From CAZCGA01 sp964498075 (lineage in GTDB: Bacteria; Desulfobacterota; Binatia; HRBIN30): a DNA stretch of 32,660 bases. Shown piece by piece: positions 23,074-30,768 of this stretch (positions within the stretch are counted from its first letter, which is position 1; each line of letters begins with the position of its first letter). Location of the stretch: positions 1 through 32,660 of the forward strand of contig CAZCGA010000067.1 of assembly GCA_964498075.1 (NCBI GenBank), in the 5' to 3' direction. Below the pieces are notes generated by a model, which was not told where the DNA came from, searched no databases, and saw nothing but the letters and a program-made list of their open reading frames with translations. A program made the position numbers and the translations under genes.

Positions 23074-23916
23074 ATGAGCGTCGTGTCCGCAGAGCAGCTG
23101 ATCGCAATCGAGGCCGCACTCGGGGAGCTGAGCACCCTCTACGCCGTGGCGAGGGGCTTCACCGCACTGCAGGCGCGTGCCGAGTCGGAGCTGTTCCCGT
23201 CAATCAGCGCTCTCGGCAGGCGGCTGCGCGGCTTGCTGCGCACCGCGCAGCTCACACCGGAACAGATCGACGCGGCGGCGCGCGAGATGGTCGCGCTCGG
23301 ATCGCAGTGGCGTGTCGAGCTCGAGCAGGTACGGGCGGCGGCCGTCTATCAGCAGGCCCGCGCCGCGCTGGCCGCGGATCGGCAAGCCGAGATCGCAGAT
23401 CTCATCCCACAGATCGTCGCCGGCGTACGGCGGCTGCATCCCGCCCCGCCGCTGTACTTCCCGGTCTCTCCTTCGGCCGGGCGGCGCCGTCCCGGCGCGA
23501 GTCCGTTCCTCAGCGCCACGGAGTGCGCCGACCGCATCCTGCGCTTACTCGAAGAAGGCATTACACCGGAGGGAGGCGGGACGGAATGGTGGGAGTGTGA
23601 CCTCCCCTTCCTCAGTGCGGCGGACACGCCGACGGCTCTGGACACGCCCGTGACCCTGCGTCTCGCGTCACCGGACTCCACGCTCGCGGTGTTTGCGGAA
23701 GCCGACGAGCCGCTCGTCCGGATCTTCACGCCGCGGCTGCGTGCGCCGATGTCGATCGTGCTTGCCCGCGAGGCGACCGACGAGTGGTGGGAGGCCTACG
23801 AGGACTCGTACCACTCGTTTCGCGACGCCTTGCGGGAAGAGCTGGCGGCGCGCGGTCACCTGGCCGCGATCGATGGCGGCGAGTCGAAGGTCGCGCCAAA
23901 GGAAACGGCCGCCTGA
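23074..23916 (+). CDS. uncharacterised 280-residue protein
   Basis: No family is recognised. The N-terminal ~120 residues look like a helical bundle (EQLIAIEAALGELSTLYAVA, LTPEQIDAAAREMVALGSQW). The middle has a Pro/Arg-rich linker (PLYFPVSPSAGRRRPGASPF) and the last ~100 residues look beta-rich, with several Trp and acidic residues (EWWECDLPFLSAADTP, DEWWEAYEDSYHSF). No signal peptide or membrane segment is seen. The start is uncertain: ATG 23074 opens MSVVSAEQ, while an in-frame ATG at 22993 inside the repeat would add 27 residues. The stop codon lies inside the terminator hairpin that follows. It was probably the divergent neighbour of hisC before the island arrived. Confidence 0.6.
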   Translation: MSVVSAEQLIAIEAALGELSTLYAVARGFTALQARAESELFPSISALGRRLRGLLRTAQLTPEQIDAAAREMVALGSQWRVELEQVRAAAVYQQARAALAADRQAEIADLIPQIVAGVRRLHPAPPLYFPVSPSAGRRRPGASPFLSATECADRILRLLEEGITPEGGGTEWWECDLPFLSAADTPTALDTPVTLRLASPDSTLAVFAEADEPLVRIFTPRLRAPMSIVLAREATDEWWEAYEDSYHSFRDALREELAARGHLAAIDGGESKVAPKETAA

Positions 23917-23930
23917 CTCCAGGCGGCCGT
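23905..23930. terminator. 11-bp perfect hairpin between convergent genes
   Basis: ACGGCCGCCTG (23905-23915) pairs perfectly with CAGGCGGCCGT (23920-23930) around the loop ACTC. The stop codon of the upstream gene (23914-23916) lies within it. The hairpin sits between two convergent genes and can act in both directions. T tracts are weak on both sides, so it may work as a stabiliser as much as a terminator. Confidence 0.6.
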
Positions 23931-23952
23931 TCGATCGAGCGCGCGGCGCCCG

Positions 23953-25872
23953 TCAGAACTGATAGGTGACCTTGATCCCGGTCTCGTCGCGCCGGCTGAA
24001 CCGGCCGCCTGCGAACCACGGATCGTTGCTCACCGCCTTGCTGCCGTAGGACATGAAGAACTTTTGGTCCACGGTAATGATGATGTCGTTGCTGTAGAAG
24101 TAATCGAGGTTCCAGATCACTTCGTTGTTGTCGTTCACGGGGTCCCACGCATCGGCGACGAACGGCACGATCGTCCCGCCGCGGTAGAAGCTGGTCGCCG
24201 CGAAGGTGATCAGGTGCTCCCAACGGCGAACGTTGTCTGCGTTGCCGACGACCCCCGGACCCGAAAGCTGTTGCCGTTCGACCTGCCCGGCATTGGGTCC
24301 GGAGATCCATTTCCCGGCAGGGCCGTAGTAGGGGAACTCACCGGCGCCAGAAGTGCCGCGCAAGTCATCGACATGCCCACCGGTCGTGTAGCTCCAAAAG
24401 AACTGGCCGGTGAGAAACCAGGTGGTCTTTGGATTGAGCCAGCGAATCCACGTTTGGCGGTCGAACCCGACCATACCGGCCCAGACGTCGCGTTTGGTGA
24501 ATCCAAGAGGTGAGGTCCCCAGAAACGCTGACGACGTTTTCTTCGGACAAGTCCGCTTACCGGTACTGGGGTTGAACACGCAAACCGGCACCAGCTTGTC
24601 TTCCTCGACGGTCTGGAACGGCTCGCCCATGGCGTATGCGGTCTCGAAGCGGAAGACCGACGCCGTGTAGTCACCCTCGAAGTAGTTCCCGGTGAGCCCG
24701 AAGATGTGCATGTAGGGATGGACCACCTCCGCCTTCACATTGACGGGAATGACTCCCTGCGTGACCGCCGGATTATTGATGTCGGGTTGGTAGATCCCGA
24801 CGGGGTTATCGGCCAATACGATCGGCGAGTCGGAGAAGGTGATCGAGTCGATCTTCACGGCGAAGGGCGACGCCGCACCTATGCCGCGGCCCCGACCGTA
24901 GAGGTAGTTCAAGGAGAATTCCAATCCCTGCGGCGTCGCCGCGTGAAAACGGGTACCAACCTCGCTCGCATCTTGCGGATTGCGCGAGAAGTCCCCCTTT
25001 TTCAAACTGGTCCCCTGGAGATCGATCTGCGGCGTGACGAGCAGACCGTTGGAGTTGTTGATCTGACCGGTCCGCAGCGGATCCGGAAACGGCAGGGACC
25101 ACGGCTGCGGCAGGAACGCCACCTTGGCACCAGGTTGGAAGTCGAACGGGTTGTACACCACCTCGAGGAAGGTGTTCGACAACGGGCCCAGGTCGCCGAT
25201 GTCCCACAAACCTTTCGCCAGCCACAGCGGGATACGGATGTTGTCCCACGATCCGCCACCGCCGCCGACGCCGCCACCGGATTCCTGTTGAAAGTGCCAG
25301 GTGACGTCGAGCGGGTTCCAGATGTCCATCAGGCGGAACTGATCGGCTTCGCCCCAGATCACCTGTTGACGCCCGAGACGAAAACTCACCGGAGCGTCCT
25401 TCACCTTGAGATCGATGTACGCCTCGCGCAGCCGGTTCTCGAACTTGATCCCGTCGAGCTGACTGTTGCTGATGTCGGTCACCCGGCCCCCGACGAGGTC
25501 GTCGAATCGTGTTTGCCCATGCTGCCGGTCGGTCGGTCCTATGTCATAGAAGCCATCATAGACGCCGCGATAGAGGATGAAGAGCTTCGAGCGTTCGATG
25601 AACGGGACGCTGATCTTGTCGATCAGCTTCCCGTTCTGCAGCCAGTCCCAATCGACCCGCAGACGGAAGGTGTTGCGGTTCTGGACGAACTGGTACTTGT
25701 CGACATCCGAATGCCGGATGAGGTTTTGGGACTCGACGTTTCCCGAGATCTCGATGGCGCCGTACCTCATCGTTGCCCCGGCCGGCAACGCGACGGCGAT
25801 GGAGAGAAGCAGCAACGGAACCGCCGCTCTCATCTGCCACGAGCCAGTCCGTCCACACTGTGTGTCGCGCAT
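23953..25872 (-). CDS. DUF1302-family outer-membrane protein
   Basis: A 639-residue protein with an N-terminal signal peptide (hydrophobic LLLLSIAVALPAGA) and a beta-barrel-like body. The family's signature appears early: YGAIEISGNVESQNLIRHSD, QNRNTFRLRVDWDW, FRLGRQQVIWGEADQFRLMDIWNPLD. The C terminus, GIKVTYQF, ends in phenylalanine as usual for outer-membrane barrels. A glycine-rich insertion (GGGVGGGGGSWDN) follows at about residue 203. DUF1302 proteins are thought to be porin-like importers of hydrophobic or organic compounds; the substrate is unknown. ATG 25872 follows a strong GGAGGGGGA site, and the stop is close to the terminator hairpin. Confidence 0.85.
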   Translation of the reverse strand: MRDTQCGRTGSWQMRAAVPLLLLSIAVALPAGATMRYGAIEISGNVESQNLIRHSDVDKYQFVQNRNTFRLRVDWDWLQNGKLIDKISVPFIERSKLFILYRGVYDGFYDIGPTDRQHGQTRFDDLVGGRVTDISNSQLDGIKFENRLREAYIDLKVKDAPVSFRLGRQQVIWGEADQFRLMDIWNPLDVTWHFQQESGGGVGGGGGSWDNIRIPLWLAKGLWDIGDLGPLSNTFLEVVYNPFDFQPGAKVAFLPQPWSLPFPDPLRTGQINNSNGLLVTPQIDLQGTSLKKGDFSRNPQDASEVGTRFHAATPQGLEFSLNYLYGRGRGIGAASPFAVKIDSITFSDSPIVLADNPVGIYQPDINNPAVTQGVIPVNVKAEVVHPYMHIFGLTGNYFEGDYTASVFRFETAYAMGEPFQTVEEDKLVPVCVFNPSTGKRTCPKKTSSAFLGTSPLGFTKRDVWAGMVGFDRQTWIRWLNPKTTWFLTGQFFWSYTTGGHVDDLRGTSGAGEFPYYGPAGKWISGPNAGQVERQQLSGPGVVGNADNVRRWEHLITFAATSFYRGGTIVPFVADAWDPVNDNNEVIWNLDYFYSNDIIITVDQKFFMSYGSKAVSNDPWFAGGRFSRRDETGIKVTYQF

Positions 25873-26039
25873 GACTCCCCCTCCTTCGTCGCTGCGGTCC
25901 GAGCAACCGCCGGACGTTAGCAAACTGGAGCCGTCATACTAAAAAAAGAGGCGCTTTGGCAAGCGAGTTTCGGGACGGTCGTGGAATGCGGGCTGCGTTG
26001 ACTTGGCTGGGTGGCCCTGTTACTCGGAACCGACCCACC

Positions 26040-27488
26040 ATGGCGGTTGTCCGAACGCGTTTTGCTCCCAGTCCAACCGGGTACCTACACGTCGGCGGCG
26101 CGCGCACCGCCCTGTTCAACTATCTCTTCGCGCGCCACCACGCAGGCCGCTTCATCCTGCGTATCGAAGATACCGATCGCGAGCGCTCCACCCAGGAATC
26201 GATTCAGGCGATTCTGGATGCGCTGACGTGGCTGCGTCTCGACTGGGACGAGGGACCATTCTTCCAGAGCGGGCGCGGCGCTCTCTATCGCGAGCATGCG
26301 GAGCGCCTGTTGCGCGAGGGCAACGCCTACCGCTGTTACTGCACGCCCGACGAGCTCGAAGCGAAGCGCAAGGCGGCCCTGAAGGACGGACGCAAGCCGA
26401 TGTACGACCGCACCTGCCGCAGCCTCACGGCGCCGATGGCCGGCCGTCCATTCGCGCTCCGTTTCAAAGCGCCGCTGGACGGCGAGACGGTCGTCGCCGA
26501 TCTGGTGAAGGGGCACGTGCTGTTCCAGAACCGCGAGCTCGACGATTTGATTCTGGTGCGCTCGGATGAGACGCCGACGTTCAACTTCTGCAACGTGGTC
26601 GATGACGCGGCCATGACCGTCACACACATCATCCGCGGCGACGACCACCTCACCAACAGCGCCAAACAGATCCAGCTGTATCAGGCGTTCGGGTATCCCG
26701 TCCCTGCCTTCGCGCACCTCCCGCTGATCCTCGGGTTGGACCGGGCCCGGCTCAGCAAGCGGCACGGCGCCACGTCGGTCATGGCCTACCGCGACATGGG
26801 GTACATCCCCGACGCGCTGGTCAACTACCTGGCGCGGCTCGGTTGGTCATCCGGCGACCAGGAGATCTTCACGCGCGCCGAGCTGATCGAGAAGTTCTCG
26901 CTGGAGAGCGTCGGCACCTCAGCCGGGGTGTACAACACCGAGAAATTGGAGTGGGTGAACTTCAACTACCTCAAGGCGATGCCGCCGGAGGAACTGGCGC
27001 AGGCCGTGAAACCGTACATCACCGAACGGGGACTTGTGGTTCCCGGCGACGATCAGTGGCTGGCACGGATGGCCGCCACTCTCCGGGAGCGCTCCAAGAC
27101 GTTGGTCGGGTTGGTCGAGTTGGCACAGTTCTACCTGAGTCCCACGATCAGCATTGACGGGAGCGCTGCCCGGAAGTTCCTGAAGCCGGAAGTGATCGAG
27201 CCCCTGCGTGCGCTGCGCGCCCAGTTGGTCGACGTGGTTCCGTGGAAGGTGGACACGATCCACGGATGCTTTGAAGCAGTGACCAGCCGGTTCGGGCTGT
27301 CGCTCGGGCAGATCGCGCAACCGGTCCGCGTGGCGATGACCGGCGGCACCTCGAGCCCCGGCATCTTCGAGGTGCTCGATGTGCTGGGGAAGGAGCGCAC
27401 GATCGAGCGGCTCGACCACGCCATCGAACGGATTGCCGAAGGTGCCAGCCCAGCCCCAGCGTCCACGCAGTCAGCCGGGACGCAGTGA
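26040..27488 (+). CDS. gltX: glutamyl-tRNA synthetase
   Basis: A 482-residue class I synthetase that charges tRNA-Glu. The HIGH-type motif appears as PSPTGYLHVGGARTALF (about residues 10-26) and the KMSKS-type loop as RLSKRHG (about 240). A CYC...C cysteine group (CYCTPDELEAKRKAAL, then RTCR) resembles the GltX zinc site. RIEDTDRERS and the C-terminal anticodon-binding helices are present. The start is ATG 26040; the frame is open upstream but the family begins with VRTRFAPSPTG. A weak TTGACT/TACTCG pair lies just upstream. GlnRS is also encoded in the window, so this enzyme need not misacylate tRNA-Gln. Confidence 0.95.
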   Translation: MAVVRTRFAPSPTGYLHVGGARTALFNYLFARHHAGRFILRIEDTDRERSTQESIQAILDALTWLRLDWDEGPFFQSGRGALYREHAERLLREGNAYRCYCTPDELEAKRKAALKDGRKPMYDRTCRSLTAPMAGRPFALRFKAPLDGETVVADLVKGHVLFQNRELDDLILVRSDETPTFNFCNVVDDAAMTVTHIIRGDDHLTNSAKQIQLYQAFGYPVPAFAHLPLILGLDRARLSKRHGATSVMAYRDMGYIPDALVNYLARLGWSSGDQEIFTRAELIEKFSLESVGTSAGVYNTEKLEWVNFNYLKAMPPEELAQAVKPYITERGLVVPGDDQWLARMAATLRERSKTLVGLVELAQFYLSPTISIDGSAARKFLKPEVIEPLRALRAQLVDVVPWKVDTIHGCFEAVTSRFGLSLGQIAQPVRVAMTGGTSSPGIFEVLDVLGKERTIERLDHAIERIAEGASPAPASTQSAGTQ

Positions 27489-27542
27489 CGCTGCCTGGAC
27501 GTGACCGCCAACGTCCGGTCGTGGGCGTAGTCCGCGGCAACG

Positions 27543-27611
27543 GTCGAGAAACTGAAAGCTCTCGGATATGTCCGCCGACCGTACAAGGACGGAGCGGCTG
27601 CGCGGCCATAG
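27543..27611 (+). pseudogene. short relic of a sulfatase-like C terminus
   Basis: A 22-codon stretch reads VEKLKALGYVRRPYKDGAAARP and then TAG. E-K-L-K-A-L-G-Y-V is a common C-terminal ending of type I sulfatases. No further sulfatase sequence is visible upstream; the frame is closed by a stop at 27528. The rest of 27489-27719 shows nothing I can identify. This may be a decayed gene end left by insertion or deletion, or a coincidence. Confidence 0.35.
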
Positions 27612-27719
27612 TGAAACGCCGGCGCGAGCCGGACGGCGCTTGACGCCCCGCGGGCCACGACGCAAACAGGGCTCGTGAATTGGTCGATGGCGCCGTGAAC
27701 CACGCGACAGGATGAGACC

Positions 27720-28580
27720 GTGAGCTTGTTCTCCGAGCGCATCCAGACGAGACGACGGGTGTGGTGGGCCGACCCCAACAAATGGCGCAACCGCCACAGC
27801 TATCGACGCGTGTTCCATCGTTTCAAGGAGACTCATGTTCTGCGCCGCAAGGACGACCCGGAGTACCAATGGCACTGTTGCGAGCTCTGGCAGCGCACCT
27901 TGAGCAACAAATGGAATGCGCGGGAGTTCGTCCAAGGGTATGGATACCGTGTTCCGGCGCTCTACTGGTACGGCAGACGCACTGCAGCCTTGCCGCTCGA
28001 TTTGCTCCCCGCGCACTTCGTCATCCGCCCGATTTGGGGCGCTGCTGGGAAACGCGTGTACGTGCTGGCGCATGACCGCGATCTCCTGCACGAGCGCGTG
28101 TACTCCAAAGATCAGTTGCTGTCTGAAGTCCGGCGGGATCAGGGATGGTTCCCGCGGTTTCCGGTCCTCGTGGAAGAGTTCGTCAAGACTGAAGCCGGCG
28201 ACTACGCGCTGCCGACCGAATACAAGTGCTATACGTTCGGGGCGACGGTCGGAGCGGTCCAAGTTGTTCAACGGACCGGACGTCACGCACGCCATAGATT
28301 CTACGCTCCTTCGTGGGAACCCTTTGAGGACCAGATGAACACGCATAATCCTCCGGCTGACTACGTCGACCCGCCTCGGTGCGTCGAGGAAATACTGGCG
28401 TGCGCGAAGAAGCTCGGGGGCGCATACGGCACGTTTGTCAGAGTCGACTGCTATGCAACGGACAGGGGATGCGTCTTCGGAGAGTTCTCCTCGACCCCTC
28501 TGAACGGTAGACAGTTCACCGCCTTTGCGGACAAGTACCTTGGGGAACTGTGGGACGCCACATTTCCAGATCGAACCTGA
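27720..28580 (+). CDS. TupA-like ATP-grasp protein
   Basis: A 286-residue protein with ATP-grasp features: FVIRPIWGAAGKRVYVLA (nucleotide-binding strand and glycine loop, about 100-117), FPVLVEEFV near 155-165, EYKCYTFG (about 177) and the C-terminal metal-binding segment FVRVDCYATDRGCVFGEFSSTP (about 240-262). This pattern is that of TupA-like ATP-grasp enzymes found in surface polysaccharide and polypeptide (teichuronopeptide-type) gene clusters, which probably ligate an amino acid or acid to a glycan. The product is unknown here. It lies alone on the plus strand after gltX, facing the GT1 gene. The GTG start at 27720 has AGGATGAG upstream. Confidence 0.7.
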   Translation: MSLFSERIQTRRRVWWADPNKWRNRHSYRRVFHRFKETHVLRRKDDPEYQWHCCELWQRTLSNKWNAREFVQGYGYRVPALYWYGRRTAALPLDLLPAHFVIRPIWGAAGKRVYVLAHDRDLLHERVYSKDQLLSEVRRDQGWFPRFPVLVEEFVKTEAGDYALPTEYKCYTFGATVGAVQVVQRTGRHARHRFYAPSWEPFEDQMNTHNPPADYVDPPRCVEEILACAKKLGGAYGTFVRVDCYATDRGCVFGEFSSTPLNGRQFTAFADKYLGELWDATFPDRT

Positions 28581-28646
28581 CTGAAGGTCGATGCCACACC
28601 GGTTGCCAGGGAAGACTCTTCATCTTGTGCCGCACGACAATGTAGA

Positions 28647-29870
28647 TCATCGAGTCAAGTCGACGATCCGCTCGATGACCGATCCGCGCGCGCGGATCGT
28701 CTCGATCTCCCAACGCCGCGCTTCCGCCAGCCGCGTCCGCATCGCTTCGCGTTCCGCCGCGACGCGCGCCAGGGCCGCGCAAACGTCGCCCGGGCCGACA
28801 GGTCCGCGCAGCGCGTCCACCAGCGTCACCGCAAGACCCAACTCCTGGCACCGCTTCGCCAGGCCCGGCTGATCCCCAAAGAACGGATATGAGATCATCG
28901 AGGTTTCGTGGAAGATGGCCTCATGCGTCGAGTTCAATCCGTGGTGAGTGAGGTAGACGGACGCCTCGCGCAGCGCGTTCCATTGGTCAACATATTGCTC
29001 CACCCGAAGGTTTCGCCGGACGAGTCGCGCCGCACGCTCCCCGAGGCGCCAGCCGCCCAGACTCACCAACGCCACTGCATCGTTCATTTTCGAGAGGGCT
29101 TCCGAGAGGGCCTCGAGGGCGCTCAACGCTTCGTCCTCGTAGTAGCGCCAGATGGCCGCCCCGAAAGATGCGTAGATGCGAAGCCTATGCGTGGAGTCGG
29201 ACTCCTCCCCGAACGCCGATGCGGCGCTCGTCTCACCGCCTATCTCCTCCGGCGCGAGGGAGCCGAAGAAGGCGATCGGCTCGAACGGTTCGCGCTCCTC
29301 GGCGCGGAGGAACTCAGGGGGCTCGCAATACACATTGAGGTCGGGGCTCAGCGCCGAGACGTAGGAGAAGGGGGACGCGTCAGGCATGCCGTGGCGCTCG
29401 CGAAGCAAGCGAACGGCGCGCCAACACTCCTCGGAGAGGCTCACCCGCGGGTCGCGGCGCAGGGCCTCCAGGGTCGGCTTCGGCGCTTGGTTGTGACCGG
29501 CGCACACGTTCACGCGAGGCACCTTGAGATGGTTCGCCACCGCGACCCCGATCACCGCAAACGTATCGTGGACAACGATCGCCGGTCGAAAGGTGGCGAC
29601 CTCCCGCACGACGTCATCGGCGTAGTGACCCGCAAAGCTCACGCATCGGCAAGGCATCGGGAGCGACGTCGCGTCGGCGCTCTCGATCGGACGCCCCGCG
29701 AAGAGGTCGACGAAGTGGCCGCCCATGCGCTCGACCTCTTCGCGGAAGCTGAGGTCGGTGAAGACGTGCGTCGGCATCCCCGCGCCGACCAGACCCGAGA
29801 TCAGCGACCGCAGCCGCTGGAAGTGGCCCCGCCCCCGCATGCAGAAGACGACCGCAGACCCGCCGGTCAT
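28647..29870 (-). CDS. GT1-type (UDP-sugar) glycosyltransferase
   Basis: A 407-residue GT-B fold enzyme. The N-terminal strand and loop (VVFCMRGRGHFQRL) and the C-terminal donor motif THHGLNSTHEAIFHETSMIS followed by YPFFGDQ (about residues 310-337) are typical of the GT1/MGT macrolide- and UDP-glycosyltransferase group. The usual H-G-G-x-N-S-x-x-E signature is HGLNSTHE. Such enzymes move a sugar to a small acceptor or natural product. It is the last gene of a three-gene minus-strand unit after the HprK-like and APH-like kinases. The gap from the APH gene is 16 bases. The acceptor is unknown. Confidence 0.8.
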   Translation of the reverse strand: MTGGSAVVFCMRGRGHFQRLRSLISGLVGAGMPTHVFTDLSFREEVERMGGHFVDLFAGRPIESADATSLPMPCRCVSFAGHYADDVVREVATFRPAIVVHDTFAVIGVAVANHLKVPRVNVCAGHNQAPKPTLEALRRDPRVSLSEECWRAVRLLRERHGMPDASPFSYVSALSPDLNVYCEPPEFLRAEEREPFEPIAFFGSLAPEEIGGETSAASAFGEESDSTHRLRIYASFGAAIWRYYEDEALSALEALSEALSKMNDAVALVSLGGWRLGERAARLVRRNLRVEQYVDQWNALREASVYLTHHGLNSTHEAIFHETSMISYPFFGDQPGLAKRCQELGLAVTLVDALRGPVGPGDVCAALARVAAEREAMRTRLAEARRWEIETIRARGSVIERIVDLTR

Positions 29871-29886
29871 GATCCGCCTGTGAGGA

Positions 29887-30768
29887 TCATCGGCCCTCTT
29901 GGCGCGAGGTCTCTGCTTCGCCGAGCTCGACTGCCATCAGGCGCAGGCGATCGAGCGGCACGTGCGCGCCGCCTCGATCGACCCGCAAGCGGAGCGCGGC
30001 GCTCTTCACGACCGCGACGATACTCCAGAAGCCGAGATACTCGAGCGGCTCGGCAAAGGGCGCCCGGGCCGCATACGCCGATCGGAAGCGCTCCCAAGCC
30101 GGGAAGGGAAGGTCCCATCGATACCGGGCGCGCGCGACATCAACGCCGAGGATACCGACCCCGACGCGCTCGTTGTCGACGACCCGCAGCCGACCGGTCC
30201 GATCGACCACCATGTTCTCGCCGCAGAAGTCGGTGTGCACGAGCCCGAGCCTCGCCCGCCCCGGGTCGAGTCGCTCCAGACTGTCGCGGATGCGCAGCGC
30301 ATCCGGCTCGTCGAGCCCGCCAGCGGCGCGGATCGCCCGCAGGGCTGCTTCGACTTCCGCGCGCAACGCCGCCGTGCTGCGCACCTCGTGCATCGGATGA
30401 CCGGCCACCATCTTCGTCGCGTGGAGGTGGGCGAGAAGCGACCCGGCCTCGACAAGGTGCGCGTCGGCTGGCACCGCGTCCGACAGCTCCTCGCCCTCGA
30501 TCCAGTCTTCGAGCAGCACGGCTCCGTAGCGACCGAACGCTGCGGCGAAGGCCTCGGGCAGGTCCCGGCGAATCTCGAACAGCCGGCGCGCGGTTTCTTC
30601 GTCCTCGACGCGACGCGCCTTGATCGTGCATCCAGACTCGAGGTCGATCCGATAGGCCGACCGCCCGGTCGCACGGGAGCGCATCGTCGAGATTTGGCGG
30701 AAGTCCCGCACGCGGAGACCGGCGCGATCGAGGGCGATCGCGATCTCGGCGTCAAGAGGTTCACTCAC
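29887..30768 (-). CDS. aminoglycoside-phosphotransferase-fold kinase
   Basis: A 293-residue protein of the APH/choline kinase fold. The catalytic loop is VHTDFCGENMVVD (H-x-D-x4-N, about residues 191-203) and the metal-binding segment is RVVDNERVGVG, in which D-N-E replaces the common D-F/W-E. The N-terminal lobe has KARRVEDEETARRLFEI with a possible ATP-contact lysine. It probably phosphorylates a hydroxyl group of a small molecule or sugar. Known antibiotic-resistance sequences are not matched by eye. The GTG start overlaps the HprK-like gene's stop (GTGA), so the two are made together. Confidence 0.75.
   Translation of the reverse strand: MSEPLDAEIAIALDRAGLRVRDFRQISTMRSRATGRSAYRIDLESGCTIKARRVEDEETARRLFEIRRDLPEAFAAAFGRYGAVLLEDWIEGEELSDAVPADAHLVEAGSLLAHLHATKMVAGHPMHEVRSTAALRAEVEAALRAIRAAGGLDEPDALRIRDSLERLDPGRARLGLVHTDFCGENMVVDRTGRLRVVDNERVGVGILGVDVARARYRWDLPFPAWERFRSAYAARAPFAEPLEYLGFWSIVAVVKSAALRLRVDRGGAHVPLDRLRLMAVELGEAETSRQEGR

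Noticed and set aside
25941..25965. Small hairpin followed by seven T on the minus strand, looking like an intrinsic terminator
   Set aside because: The stem has only 5 bp, there is no minus-strand gene upstream of it, and it lies in a divergent promoter region.
28908..30623. Long open frame on the plus strand opposite the GT1 and APH-like genes
   Set aside because: Arg/Ala/Pro-rich with no motif; the minus strand has clear GT1 and kinase motifs.
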